Part shown: positions 50,424 through 58,843 of the stretch, piece by piece | How the letters are laid out: every line of letters begins with the position of its first letter | How positions within the stretch are numbered: the stretch's first letter is position 1 | Source: Bdellovibrio sp047344985 | Lineage (GTDB): Bacteria; Bdellovibrionota; Bdellovibrionia; Bdellovibrionales; Bdellovibrionaceae | Direction: 5' to 3' | DNA length: 64,000 bases | Assembly: GCF_047344985.1 (NCBI RefSeq) | Contig: NZ_CP178861.1 | Coordinates: 186,001 to 250,000, forward strand | Translations under genes and position numbers: made by a program | The notes under the pieces: model-generated | Database searches by the model: none | Seen by the model: only the letters and a program-made list of their open reading frames with translations | Told to the model about the DNA's origin: nothing

Positions 50424-53096
50424 ATGGTTACACAAATTCTCACAAAAATGTTCGGAACGAAGCACGACCGTGAAATGAAAAAGATCCAGCCAACGGTGGA
50501 TCGTATCAATGCGCTAGAGCCTCAAATGGCTGCGCTCACGGATGAACAACTCAAAGCCAAGACGCCAGAATTTCAAGAGCGCCTTAGAAAAGGCGAAACA
50601 GTTGATGACATCTTACCTGAAGCATTCGCGGTCTGCCGTGAAGCTGCGAAGCGCGTTTTGGGAATGCGCCACTACGACGTGCAGTTGATTGGTGGTATCG
50701 TTCTGAACCGTGGCAACATCGCCGAGATGAGAACCGGTGAAGGTAAAACGCTTGTTGCAACTTTGCCAGTGTACTTGAATGCATTGACAGGAAAAGGCGT
50801 TCACCTTGTTACGGTGAATGATTACCTTGTTCGTCGTGATGCCGAATGGATGGGCCGTCTTTATGGATGGTTGGGCCTTACTACAGGAATTATCGTTCAC
50901 GGTTTGAATGATCAGCAACGTAAAGAAATGTACGCTTGTGATATCACTTACTGTACGAACAATGAACTTGGTTTCGACTATCTTCGCGACAACATGAAGT
51001 TTGATTTGGCTGATTACGTTCAGCGCGGTCACTACTTTGCGATCGTGGATGAGTGTGACTCCATCCTTGTCGATGAAGCTCGTACACCGCTCATCATTTC
51101 AGGTCCTGCAGAAGCTTCGACTGATAAATACTACGCTGTGAACGCGATCATTCCGCAATTGAAGCGCGATGTTCACTTCACAATGGAAGAAAAAACGAAG
51201 ACAGCGTCTTTGACTGATGAAGGAAACGCGAAGGTGGAAGAACTTATGGGTCTTTCCAACCTTTATGATCCACAAAATATCGAAATCCTTCACCACGTTT
51301 ACCAAGGTTTGAAGGCTTACTACCTTTACCGCCGTGACGTTGAGTACATGATCAAAGATGGCGAAATCGTGATCGTGGATGAGTTCACGGGTCGTTTGAT
51401 GCCGGGCCGCCGTTGGAGTGATGGTCTTCACCAAGCAATTGAAGCTAAAGAAGGTGTTGAAGTTAAATCTGAAAACCAAACTTTGGCGACAATCACTTTC
51501 CAAAACTACTTCCGCATGTACGAAAAACTTTCGGGCATGACGGGTACGGCAGACACAGAAGCCGTAGAGTTCCAAAAAATCTACAAGCTTGATGTGAACG
51601 TGATCCCGACAAATAAACCGATCCAACGTAAAGACCAAGAGGACGTGGTTTATAAGTCTGAAAACGCAAAATACAAAGCGATCACAAAAGATATCAAAGA
51701 GCGTATTGCAAAAGGCCAACCGATTCTTGTCGGTACAGAGTCTATTGAGAAATCAGAAGCATTGAGCAACTTCCTTCGTAAAGAAGGTATTAAGCACGAA
51801 GTTCTGAACGCAAAACAACACGAACGCGAAGCGGAAATCGTAGCGCAAGCGGGTCGTAAAGGTGCCGTGACAATCGCAACAAACATGGCGGGTCGTGGTA
51901 CGGACATCATGCTTGGTGGTAACGCCGAGATGTTGGCAAAAACGGCCGTCGGCAATGACGACTCTCCAGAATATCAAGAGATGTATCAAAAACTAAAACC
52001 ACAAGTGGAGGCGGAACGTGCGGAAGTGCGTAGCCTTGGTGGTTTGTACATCATCGGTACGGAAAGACATGAATCTCGTCGTATCGACAACCAGCTTCGT
52101 GGTCGTTCCGGTCGTCAAGGGGACCCAGGGGAGTCTCGCTTTTATCTTTCATTGGAAGATAAATTGATGAGAATCTTCAACGGTGAGCGCATCCAAAAAA
52201 TCATGGAAATGCTCAACATTCCTGAAGATGAACCAATCACAGCGAAAATGGTGACGAACGCGATCGAAGGCGCACAACGCAAGGTCGAAGGACACAACTT
52301 CGACATTCGTAAAAACTTGATGGAGTACGACTCTGTCATGAATGCGCAAAGAAACGCAATCTACGGAATGCGCAGAAAAGTTCTTGAAGGCCAAGAAATC
52401 GAAAGAACAACATTGGATTGGTTGGGCGATGTGGTTTCAAATCTTCTTGATACTTACATCCCTGAAGGCGGAAAAAAAGAAGAGTGGAGTCTTGACGGAC
52501 TTAACAACTCTTTGGCGCAGACTTTCGGATTCAAAGTTGAATTTGAAAAAATGGCGATCAATTCAGAGACGGTGACTGATGCTGTGAAAAACGGCGTAAA
52601 AGAAGTCTTTGAACGTCAAAAATCTTCAATGGGGCCTTTCTTTGAGCAAGTTCAAAAAATGATCTTGCTTCAAAGCATCGACAACCACTGGAAGAACCAC
52701 TTGTACGTGATCGATAAATTGAAGGAAGGTATCGGCCTTCGTGGTTACGCACAAAAAGATCCTTTGATTGAATACAAAAAAGAAGCTTTCAAAGCATTTG
52801 AAACTTTGAATAACACAATCAAAAACGACGCGATTGAAAAAATCATGCGTGTTCAACTTGTGGCTCAGCAATCTGAGGAGCAAGTTCTTGAAAGCCTTAG
52901 GCCAGAAGAGGCAGACTTGGATGAGTTAGATTATTCATCTCCTTCAGAGTCTGACATTGGGCACAGTTTGCCTGAGATGGAGACGGCTGAAGCTCCAACA
53001 CGTAAGATGACTTTCCAAAGCGGACCTCGTGATGATCGTCCGATGAACCGCGAAGAACGTCGTCGTTTGGATAAACAAGGTAAAGGAAAAAGATAA
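50424..53096 (+). CDS. secA: Preprotein translocase ATPase SecA
   Basis: 890-residue motor that drives precursors through SecYEG. Walker A MRTGEGKTLVA (about 101-111), DEADNPF-like IVDECDSILVDEARTPLIIS, GTADTEA and GRGTDIMLGGNAEML, ESRRIDNQLRGRSGRQGD. The helical-wing and scaffold domains follow. The C-terminal end is a basic NREERRRLDKQGKGKR tail, without the CxCxSG-x8-CH zinc motif (SEC-C) that binds SecB and lipids in many SecA proteins. SD is weak. Confidence 0.97.
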   Translation: MVTQILTKMFGTKHDREMKKIQPTVDRINALEPQMAALTDEQLKAKTPEFQERLRKGETVDDILPEAFAVCREAAKRVLGMRHYDVQLIGGIVLNRGNIAEMRTGEGKTLVATLPVYLNALTGKGVHLVTVNDYLVRRDAEWMGRLYGWLGLTTGIIVHGLNDQQRKEMYACDITYCTNNELGFDYLRDNMKFDLADYVQRGHYFAIVDECDSILVDEARTPLIISGPAEASTDKYYAVNAIIPQLKRDVHFTMEEKTKTASLTDEGNAKVEELMGLSNLYDPQNIEILHHVYQGLKAYYLYRRDVEYMIKDGEIVIVDEFTGRLMPGRRWSDGLHQAIEAKEGVEVKSENQTLATITFQNYFRMYEKLSGMTGTADTEAVEFQKIYKLDVNVIPTNKPIQRKDQEDVVYKSENAKYKAITKDIKERIAKGQPILVGTESIEKSEALSNFLRKEGIKHEVLNAKQHEREAEIVAQAGRKGAVTIATNMAGRGTDIMLGGNAEMLAKTAVGNDDSPEYQEMYQKLKPQVEAERAEVRSLGGLYIIGTERHESRRIDNQLRGRSGRQGDPGESRFYLSLEDKLMRIFNGERIQKIMEMLNIPEDEPITAKMVTNAIEGAQRKVEGHNFDIRKNLMEYDSVMNAQRNAIYGMRRKVLEGQEIERTTLDWLGDVVSNLLDTYIPEGGKKEEWSLDGLNNSLAQTFGFKVEFEKMAINSETVTDAVKNGVKEVFERQKSSMGPFFEQVQKMILLQSIDNHWKNHLYVIDKLKEGIGLRGYAQKDPLIEYKKEAFKAFETLNNTIKNDAIEKIMRVQLVAQQSEEQVLESLRPEEADLDELDYSSPSESDIGHSLPEMETAEAPTRKMTFQSGPRDDRPMNREERRRLDKQGKGKR

Positions 53097-53939
53097 TTGA
53101 TCCCTTGTCCGAGTTGCCAGAAGCCGATAGAGATACTCGAGAAGCATATGGGGACCCTCTTCACGTGTCCCCATTGCAATGCGGTTTACTTTATCGATTG
53201 GAATGGGCAACCCGAGATGGCCGAGCACGAACCTGAACAAGTGCCGGAGCCTGAGCTAGAACAAGAGATTGAAACTCCAGAGTCCTTTGAGGGCGGCACC
53301 GATTTCGAAGGTGGCGCCGACTTTCAATCAGGGACCTCTTTCGAAAATCCTCCACAACAAGATTACGCTTACACTCCTCCTGCGGGAGCGGGCGGTGTTG
53401 GCGAAGAGATGATTCCTCATCCAGAGCCGGTATTCAGTGGAGAGATCCCGCAAAATATTCCTGACGAGATGACGCCTCCTGAAGATCCTTATCTGACTCC
53501 CGCTGAAGAAATTCCTCCGGGAACTGAAATCGAAACTCCACTTAATTATGAAGCGGAAGTTCCTGCCGAATCAGAAGCTCCGTATGATTTTAGCCAGACC
53601 TTAGATCGCATTCCGGAGCCTTTAACTCCATCTGGTACAACTGATACTGCTGATTTTTCTGACGTTACTGATTTTGCCAATGCCGATACGACTGCGGGAC
53701 CTTTAACGTATGCTGTGGTTATTGAAGGTATCGAATCCAGTCGTCTTCTAATGCAATTAAAGGAAGCGATGACGGACTCCCGTTTTGGTTGGGATGTGAA
53801 TGAGATTTTAAATCAAGTGGGTGGTGGCCGATTGGTATTAAAAGGCTTGTCTCCCGCTAAAGCCTCGGTGCTAATCAACCGAATTAAATATCTGCCGTTT
53901 AAAATTTCCTGGAGGCAGGATGTTCTCTCTGGTTCCTAA
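53097..53939 (+). CDS. Zinc-ribbon protein with acidic Pro/Glu-rich middle
   Basis: 280 residues. N-terminal zinc ribbon with two CPxC knuckles: CPSC at 4-7 and CPHC at about 24-27 (spacing 16). Then about 150 residues rich in Glu, Pro and Thr (EPEQVPEPELEQEIETPES). The last 80 residues form a small alpha-beta domain (LTYAVVIEGIESSRLLMQLKEAM). Similar MJ0042-type ribbons occur in Bdellovibrio- and myxobacterial proteins. TTG start, directly after secA, with AAGGAAAA upstream. It overlaps the next gene by 20 bp. Confidence 0.65.
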   Translation: MIPCPSCQKPIEILEKHMGTLFTCPHCNAVYFIDWNGQPEMAEHEPEQVPEPELEQEIETPESFEGGTDFEGGADFQSGTSFENPPQQDYAYTPPAGAGGVGEEMIPHPEPVFSGEIPQNIPDEMTPPEDPYLTPAEEIPPGTEIETPLNYEAEVPAESEAPYDFSQTLDRIPEPLTPSGTTDTADFSDVTDFANADTTAGPLTYAVVIEGIESSRLLMQLKEAMTDSRFGWDVNEILNQVGGGRLVLKGLSPAKASVLINRIKYLPFKISWRQDVLSGS

Positions 53940-54519
53940 GATTTTGTTGATCTCTTTGACAGTGGTTTCATTGGCGTTTGCCAATGAAGGTGGCGAGAAA
54001 AAAGAAGAAAGCAGTGGCGGAGAGCATGGGGCTCCGGCGGCGGCTCCTAAAGAAGTCAAAACAGCAGAAGAAACCTATGCCGTTGTCCAAGCGCGCGTGC
54101 AAGGTCTTGAAGCCAAAGTTCACGCTGGCGAAGCTGAAATCCAAAAATTGATTTTAGAAAAACAACACACAACAGATCCAGAAAAAGTAAACGAGATCAT
54201 CCGTCAGATGATGACTTTGCATAAGGATGTTGCGAATACGTTGAAAGAATACGATCAACAGCGTGCGCTTTTGAAATATCGTTACCCTGAAAAAGGCCAA
54301 GTCGAAAAAAGAGAATACGAACGCATTGAACTGAAGTCCATCGAAGACATGGAAACACAGATGAGCTTGGGTTCTTCCGTAAAACGCACTTTAAAAAAAG
54401 TTCGTTCCCAATACGGTGAGCCGGGTAAACATCACGAAGAGACTGCTTCAGAGTCGAAGCAAAAACAAATCAAAGAACCGCAACCGGGACTTGTTGATCC
54501 GGTGATTTTGAAGAAATAA
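53920..54519 (+). CDS. Exported coiled-coil protein, unknown
   Basis: 199 residues with signal peptide (cleavage near AFA-NE). The mature part begins with a Glu/Gly/Pro/Ala-rich segment (about 20-48), then a long helix with coiled-coil pattern (about 50-150, AEETYAVVQARVQGLEAKVHAGE). Not recognised. It overlaps the zinc-ribbon gene, so the three genes secA to here may be one transcript. Confidence 0.7.
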   Translation: MFSLVPKILLISLTVVSLAFANEGGEKKEESSGGEHGAPAAAPKEVKTAEETYAVVQARVQGLEAKVHAGEAEIQKLILEKQHTTDPEKVNEIIRQMMTLHKDVANTLKEYDQQRALLKYRYPEKGQVEKREYERIELKSIEDMETQMSLGSSVKRTLKKVRSQYGEPGKHHEETASESKQKQIKEPQPGLVDPVILKK

Positions 54520-54528
54520 ATTTCGAAT

Positions 54529-54651
54529 TCAAAGATAAACGTACACCGCAATCAAAGTGATGATTATCGGCAATAAGAACGTAGCGCCAAGAACCCAAAG
54601 GGTTTTGGATCGAGCTTTTTGTTCGTCGCTTTCAATGTTTTGGTCAGTCAT
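54529..54651 (-). CDS. 40-aa single-helix membrane protein
   Basis: ATG at 54651-54649, TGA at 54531-54529. The product starts MTDQNIESDEQKARSKTL and then has one hydrophobic helix (WVLGATFLLPIIITLIAVYVYL) to the end. GAGGA sits five bases upstream of the ATG. A charged N-terminus and one helix fit a small inner-membrane protein; no family recognised. It is convergent with the coiled-coil gene, 9 bp apart. Confidence 0.65.
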   Translation of the reverse strand: MTDQNIESDEQKARSKTLWVLGATFLLPIIITLIAVYVYL

Positions 54652-54725
54652 GTTGTTCCTCTACTCTTGTATATTTCAATTGCAGTGTAAAATCACTACG
54701 AACTTGTAAGGCGTCTTGGGAAAGC

Positions 54726-54754
54726 TTGACCCCACACGACAAAATAAGTAGTAT
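54726..54754 (+). promoter_or_regulatory. Sigma-70 promoter of the rsgA leader
   Basis: TTGACC 54726-54731, exactly 17-nt spacer, TAGTAT 54749-54754. Transcription would begin about 54761, 26 bp before the leader peptide ATG. Confidence 0.75.
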
Positions 54755-54786
54755 GGTTTCATCAACCCACAAACTAGGAGGGCTCG

Positions 54787-54840
54787 ATGATTGTAACATT
54801 CTTTAAATCAAACCACAGCTCTCTGGGTTTTCAGTTTTAA
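54787..54840 (+). CDS. 17-aa leader peptide upstream of rsgA
   Basis: ATG 54787 to TAA 54838-54840, product MIVTFFKSNHSSLGFQF (four Phe in 17 residues). AGGAGGG lies five bases before the ATG, stronger than the SD of most genes here, and a promoter lies just upstream. Placed in a 170-nt leader with alternative hairpins before rsgA, it resembles an attenuation leader peptide. It is not seen as a standard leader class. Confidence 0.6.
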   Translation: MIVTFFKSNHSSLGFQF

Positions 54841-54900
54841 TTTCTCTTTAAAATTTTAAAATCTCAAATCCACGAGAGCTCCGCTTTTATTTTTAATTTT
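54810..54900 (+). promoter_or_regulatory. Attenuator-like structured leader of rsgA
   Basis: Two mutually exclusive pairings: AAACCA (54810-54815) with TGGGTTT (54824-54830), inside the leader ORF; and AGCTCTC (54817-54823) with GAGAGCT (54874-54880), whose right arm is followed by CCGCTTTTATTTTTAATTTTT, terminator-like. A ribosome on the leader ORF would decide between them. This is inference from sequence. Confidence 0.5.
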
Positions 54901-54923
54901 TAAAAATTATTTGGAGTTATTGC

Positions 54924-56012
54924 GTGAATTTATATTCAAAGCTCATCCCTTTGGGGTGGGACGTATTTTTTGAACAACAGTTAGAAAATTTAAATGAAGG
55001 TATTCAAGTCGGCCGGGTGATCAGTCAAGAGCGCGAATTGTATCGCGTGGCCTTTGGTGAAGATGAAATTTCCTGGGCCCAGCTTTCCGGACGCTTTCGC
55101 CATGATCATGAAATGTCGTCGGGATCTTTTCCTTCTGTAGGTGATTGGGTCGTTTGCAAGAATGAAGAACAACAAGATCGAGCACTCATTCAAAAAGTGC
55201 TCGATCGCCGTTCTTGTTTTTATCGCAAAGACCCGATGCAAGGTGTGCAAGTCGTGGCCTCGAATATGGATGTCGTTTTTATTGTGACCTCTATGAATAG
55301 GGACATGAATTTGAAACGCTTGGATCGTTATTTAAGTATGGCGTGGGACAGTGGCGCATCGCCGGTTTTAGTCTTAAGTAAAATGGACCTTGCTGAAGAT
55401 GCGGAAGCTTTGATTCAGGAACTTGAAAACACTTATGTGGGAATTCCCATTCACGGTGTGAGCGTTTTAAATCCTGAAACGTGCGAGGTTTTAAAATCCT
55501 ATTTAAAACCAGGAAAGACCGTCGTGCTGATGGGTTCTTCAGGTGTTGGCAAATCCACTTTGACGAATTTCTTTTTAGGCGAAGAAGTTATCAAAACTCA
55601 AAGTGCGCGAGAAGATGACGATCGAGGACGCCACACAACCACGTCACGTTTTCTGTATCAGTTACCCGAAGGCGCTCTTTTGATGGACACACCAGGAATG
55701 AGGCAGCTTGCGTTGGTTGATCAGGAAGACGGTGTTGAAGGACTTTTTGAAGACATTGTGGAGTTAGGATCTTCATGTCGTTTCAGAGATTGTGCTCATC
55801 AGGGGGAACCGGGATGCGCGATTCAGGCGGCCCTTGAAGACGGATCTTTGCAGGAAGACAGATGGGAAAGTTATTTAAAGCTGCAAAAGGAGATCGCCTT
55901 CCAAGCTCGCAAAGAGGATAAAAACAAGTTTGCGGCTGATAAGAAAAAGTGGAAGCAGATCAGTAAAGACCTGCGCGTCCGTTTAAAACAAAAAGGCCGG
56001 GGAGAAATTTAA
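54924..56012 (+). CDS. rsgA: Ribosome small-subunit GTPase RsgA
   Basis: 362-residue circularly permuted GTPase for late 30S maturation. OB-fold N-terminus, then G4-type VLSKMDLAED, G1 GSSGVGKSTL (about 203), G3 DTPGMRQ, and the zinc site CRFRDCAHQGEPGCA. GTG start at 54924 with GGAG seven bases upstream. The C-terminus is basic (KKWKQISKDLRVRLKQK). Preceded by a leader region with possible attenuation. Confidence 0.96.
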   Translation: MNLYSKLIPLGWDVFFEQQLENLNEGIQVGRVISQERELYRVAFGEDEISWAQLSGRFRHDHEMSSGSFPSVGDWVVCKNEEQQDRALIQKVLDRRSCFYRKDPMQGVQVVASNMDVVFIVTSMNRDMNLKRLDRYLSMAWDSGASPVLVLSKMDLAEDAEALIQELENTYVGIPIHGVSVLNPETCEVLKSYLKPGKTVVLMGSSGVGKSTLTNFFLGEEVIKTQSAREDDDRGRHTTTSRFLYQLPEGALLMDTPGMRQLALVDQEDGVEGLFEDIVELGSSCRFRDCAHQGEPGCAIQAALEDGSLQEDRWESYLKLQKEIAFQARKEDKNKFAADKKKWKQISKDLRVRLKQKGRGEI

Positions 56013-56028
56013 CCCCGGCCTTCGGGCC
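55993..56028 (+). terminator. Hairpin over the rsgA stop codon
   Basis: AAGGCCGGGG (55993-56002) pairs with CCCCGGCCTT (56013-56022); the rsgA TAA is in the loop. A second possible hairpin GGCC-TTCG-GGCC overlaps its right arm. T-run is weak. Confidence 0.6.
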
Positions 56029-56117
56029 TCTTAAAAAATGCATCAAAACGAGACAAAAGAGAGTGGCGACCTTTAACGGATCCGAGTAAACTGGTAACGT
56101 AGAAGGATGGGGGAACT

Positions 56118-56561
56118 ATGCTCCGATATTTGGCTATTCCTGTCGTTTTAATAGGGCTTCTAACGACAGCTTGTCAGACATCAATGCTCAAGCAGTTTTC
56201 AGAAGTAAAACCCGGCATGGAAAAAGACGATGTCCTGGATTTGATGGGAACTCCCACTCGCACGCAACGCTATCACGGCAAAGACCGTTGGACCTACGTT
56301 TTCTATGACAAACGCATTCGCTTTGAAAAAGAAGTTCAGTTCTTTGATGGCAGTGCTATTTACGTTGGTGACATTTCGCAACCTGAAGCCAATCGCACAG
56401 CGGTGGCGATGGATACGATGAACGACGTTAAAAATAGAGAGATCGATGAGCAGATTGCCCGTGATGTAGAAAAGCATCGTCGCAATTATGAAGAATACGA
56501 AGCGCAAAGCAAAGGCGAAGATAAAGTTCGCTACGTTCCAAGTTTTGAACCCGTCCGCTAA
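56118..56561 (+). CDS. BamE/SmpA-like outer-membrane lipoprotein
   Basis: 147 residues, lipobox LLTTACQ. KPGMEKDDVLDLMGTPTR, and WTYVFYD match the BamE/SmpA family that stabilises the BAM complex in the outer membrane. The last 60 residues extend beyond the usual domain with a charged helix. Three other minus-strand genes follow on the opposite strand. BamE role is inferred. Confidence 0.8.
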   Translation: MLRYLAIPVVLIGLLTTACQTSMLKQFSEVKPGMEKDDVLDLMGTPTRTQRYHGKDRWTYVFYDKRIRFEKEVQFFDGSAIYVGDISQPEANRTAVAMDTMNDVKNREIDEQIARDVEKHRRNYEEYEAQSKGEDKVRYVPSFEPVR

Positions 56562-56564
56562 TGA

Positions 56565-57218
56565 CTAGGGAGCTTTGATAACTAAAGGCTCTCCTAGAAC
56601 CGAAATCACTTCATAGCCATTAATACTTAAAACATCTTCCGGATTTTTTCCGTAAAATTTAACTCCGGTCCATGTCCATTCTGTGGGCCAAAATTCCACA
56701 ACATGGCGAAAGAAGATTTTTCCCTGCTCACGAGATCCAGGAAAACCTACGGTGAACTCGTATTGTGATAAAGGACTTTTTACGATTTGTGAGAACGGAA
56801 CGGGCAATGCTTCGATGTGCTCTTGATCAGAACTCACAAGGCAAGGAGCGCGGACAACCATTTGAGGAATTTCACCGGAAAACGCAACACCTTCAGCCGA
56901 AAAAATCAAATCAACCGTAGGGTACTCATCGCAGACAAAAACTTTGCTGCCGCTTTGATTCTTCATCAAGAATAAACCTAAGCGCATGCCAGGCCCTGCC
57001 GATGTTTCCACCGCCGAAGCGTCCTTCAAAACTTGGTATTTAAAAGCTTTTTTAAACTCTTCAGGAGACGCATTGGAAAGGTCTTTATCTTCAGCCGCTG
57101 TTTCACTTGCACTACCATCAGTGGCAACGTGTCTTTTGGAAGAAAGCTTCTTATCCAAAAAGAAAAGGGCCACAGGAAGTGCTACAAGAATTAGAATCAA
57201 GATTAGTTTTTTCTTCAT
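56565..57218 (-). CDS. Membrane-anchored periplasmic protein, unknown
   Basis: 217 residues. N-terminal hydrophobic helix (LILILILVALPVALFFL), then a beta-rich domain with two cysteines (VFVCDEYPT, APCLVSS) that may form a disulfide. Not recognised. It sits one base after the metzincin gene, so the two are one operon. Confidence 0.65.
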   Translation of the reverse strand: MKKKLILILILVALPVALFFLDKKLSSKRHVATDGSASETAAEDKDLSNASPEEFKKAFKYQVLKDASAVETSAGPGMRLGLFLMKNQSGSKVFVCDEYPTVDLIFSAEGVAFSGEIPQMVVRAPCLVSSDQEHIEALPVPFSQIVKSPLSQYEFTVGFPGSREQGKIFFRHVVEFWPTEWTWTGVKFYGKNPEDVLSINGYEVISVLGEPLVIKAP

Positions 57219-57219
57219 C

Positions 57220-57861
57220 TCAATACTCGCATTTCAGTGTGTCTCGGTCTGCGGCAGTTAAGGTGTCTCTTTTAATGGCGCCATTGAGCACGGCCCACAT
57301 TACACTGGGAACGGTGCTTCGATGTTTTAGTCCTAAAACATGTCCCAATTCATGAATCAAAAGACTCTCTAAGTGAACATCATAGGGAGTTGTCGCAACA
57401 TCGTTAAAGTAATTAAAGTATTTATTGTCGACGGCAATGTCGGCCTCATAAAGCTGATTGCTGCGCCAATAAAGATTTGTCAAAGCTTGCAGACTTTTTT
57501 GCGACTCTGGCCAATCCAGCATCCAGTGAATAGTGTTCATGGAATCTTTGGTCGCTTTTTCAGAAAGTGTGCTGGCCGTTCTTTCAAAACGGAACAAAGT
57601 CATTCCCGCAGCATCATTCCAGTGTTGGGCTGCACGCCGAAGAACCTCTTCATATTCAGGCGCAAAACTTTTATGTAGTTCTAAAATAATCGGAATATTT
57701 TTTTTCCAAGAAACGCGCTGGCCATAGGCATTTTGTACAAAACCACAGTCAGATTCTGCGGCACTGGCCAAATGATTCTCATCTCCCGGGCCCAGCGTGG
57801 GCCCTTGCTGGCATGCGCATAAAGCCAACATAATAAAAGGAAGGATGAGGTATTTATACAT
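57220..57861 (-). CDS. Metzincin-type metalloprotease lipoprotein
   Basis: 213-residue lipoprotein (lipobox MLALCAC). Zinc motif HELGHVLGLKH (HExxHxxGxxH, about 172-182) and Met-turn VPSVMWAVL mark a matrixin/astacin-like metzincin. Such enzymes cut proteins outside the cytoplasm. No propeptide is obvious. The adjacent periplasmic protein on the same transcript could be a partner or inhibitor (speculative). Confidence 0.82.
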   Translation of the reverse strand: MYKYLILPFIMLALCACQQGPTLGPGDENHLASAAESDCGFVQNAYGQRVSWKKNIPIILELHKSFAPEYEEVLRRAAQHWNDAAGMTLFRFERTASTLSEKATKDSMNTIHWMLDWPESQKSLQALTNLYWRSNQLYEADIAVDNKYFNYFNDVATTPYDVHLESLLIHELGHVLGLKHRSTVPSVMWAVLNGAIKRDTLTAADRDTLKCEY

Positions 57862-58000
57862 ACTTGTCAGTTTACACGAGTTCTCATCGCATATCTTGCG
57901 GGATTTTTAAAGCTCGACGAAAGTTTTGTTCGATTTCAAACAGCCAACAGCTTTTTGTTTTGCAATCCGCCTGAAAGTCTTTTTAGATAGGGCCATGTTA

Positions 58001-58840
58001 ATGGAGTTGGTCTTTTCCTTTCTTCTGAATGTATGGAGTCATTTCCCAGAAGCGGATTCTTGGGCGACCGAACATGTGGGAGGAATTGAAGCCGCCACGG
58101 CCGAAATGGCATTTGAAGAGCAAATCCTTTGCAGTCTTGAAAATCAACGTCTGCTTTCTTACGACAATCGCTGGAAGAAAGAAGCTTTGCTCAAGGTTCC
58201 TGCAAAATGCCGCAAGAAGAATCAAAATGAATCTTACCAGCAGGTGGAGTTTCGCAGCCAAACGCTGCCAACGGGACACTCTATGTTTGCATGGGATCAT
58301 TCCGTCGAAATCAAAATCAAAGATCATGCACCGTTTGTTCTCTATACCCGTCAGGATAAAAAATACGTAGGAGCTCACTCCACCGCCGGATGGTCGATGT
58401 GGGTTGAGCGTAAAACCGGCAAGCTTCGCTATGAATGGAGTGACGCTAAGAAAAATCTGCATCTTCGTATGATGGCAACAGTAAATATAAATCCGGTGAA
58501 GGGTAGTATTTCTGACGTGCGCAATTTGCACGGGCTCTTTGTTAAGAAAGAAAACGGTGCGGTTGTGAAAGCCGTAAAAATTTCTGGCGACTCAGAAGAT
58601 GGGTTTAAACATATTTCCTACGAGAAAAATGAAAAAGGGTGGAAGAAGACATGTGAAAAATGTTCTTCAGAAAAACCCTGCAAACATTCTGTGGATAACT
58701 TAGGAGAAGAAAGCAAACTCAATTCGTTCGCGGATGTTTCTTCAAAAGCGTATCAGGATTTTTTATTAAAAGGCCAACCGTTGGCTTTTGGCAACGTAGA
58801 GCCGTCCGAGTTAGTCCCTCCGATGGCTCCGTATCGCTAA
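58001..58840 (+). CDS. Exported protein with Cys motif, unknown
   Basis: 279 residues, probably exported: begins with a hydrophobic segment (LVFSFLLNVW). The middle is beta-rich (SVEIKIKDHAPFVLYTRQDKK; WSMWVERKTGKLRYEWSD). A CEKCSSEKPCKH cluster near residue 230 may bind metal. No family recognised. ATG 58001 chosen because AGGG lies eight bases upstream; ATG 57995 and TTG 57926 are alternatives. Confidence 0.6.
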   Translation: MELVFSFLLNVWSHFPEADSWATEHVGGIEAATAEMAFEEQILCSLENQRLLSYDNRWKKEALLKVPAKCRKKNQNESYQQVEFRSQTLPTGHSMFAWDHSVEIKIKDHAPFVLYTRQDKKYVGAHSTAGWSMWVERKTGKLRYEWSDAKKNLHLRMMATVNINPVKGSISDVRNLHGLFVKKENGAVVKAVKISGDSEDGFKHISYEKNEKGWKKTCEKCSSEKPCKHSVDNLGEESKLNSFADVSSKAYQDFLLKGQPLAFGNVEPSELVPPMAPYR

Positions 58841-58843
58841 TTT

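Noticed and set aside
51099..51719. Long open frame antisense to secA
   Set aside because: The sense strand is a conserved secA gene; the antisense product is Phe/Val/Arg-rich without motifs or SD, typical of a codon shadow.
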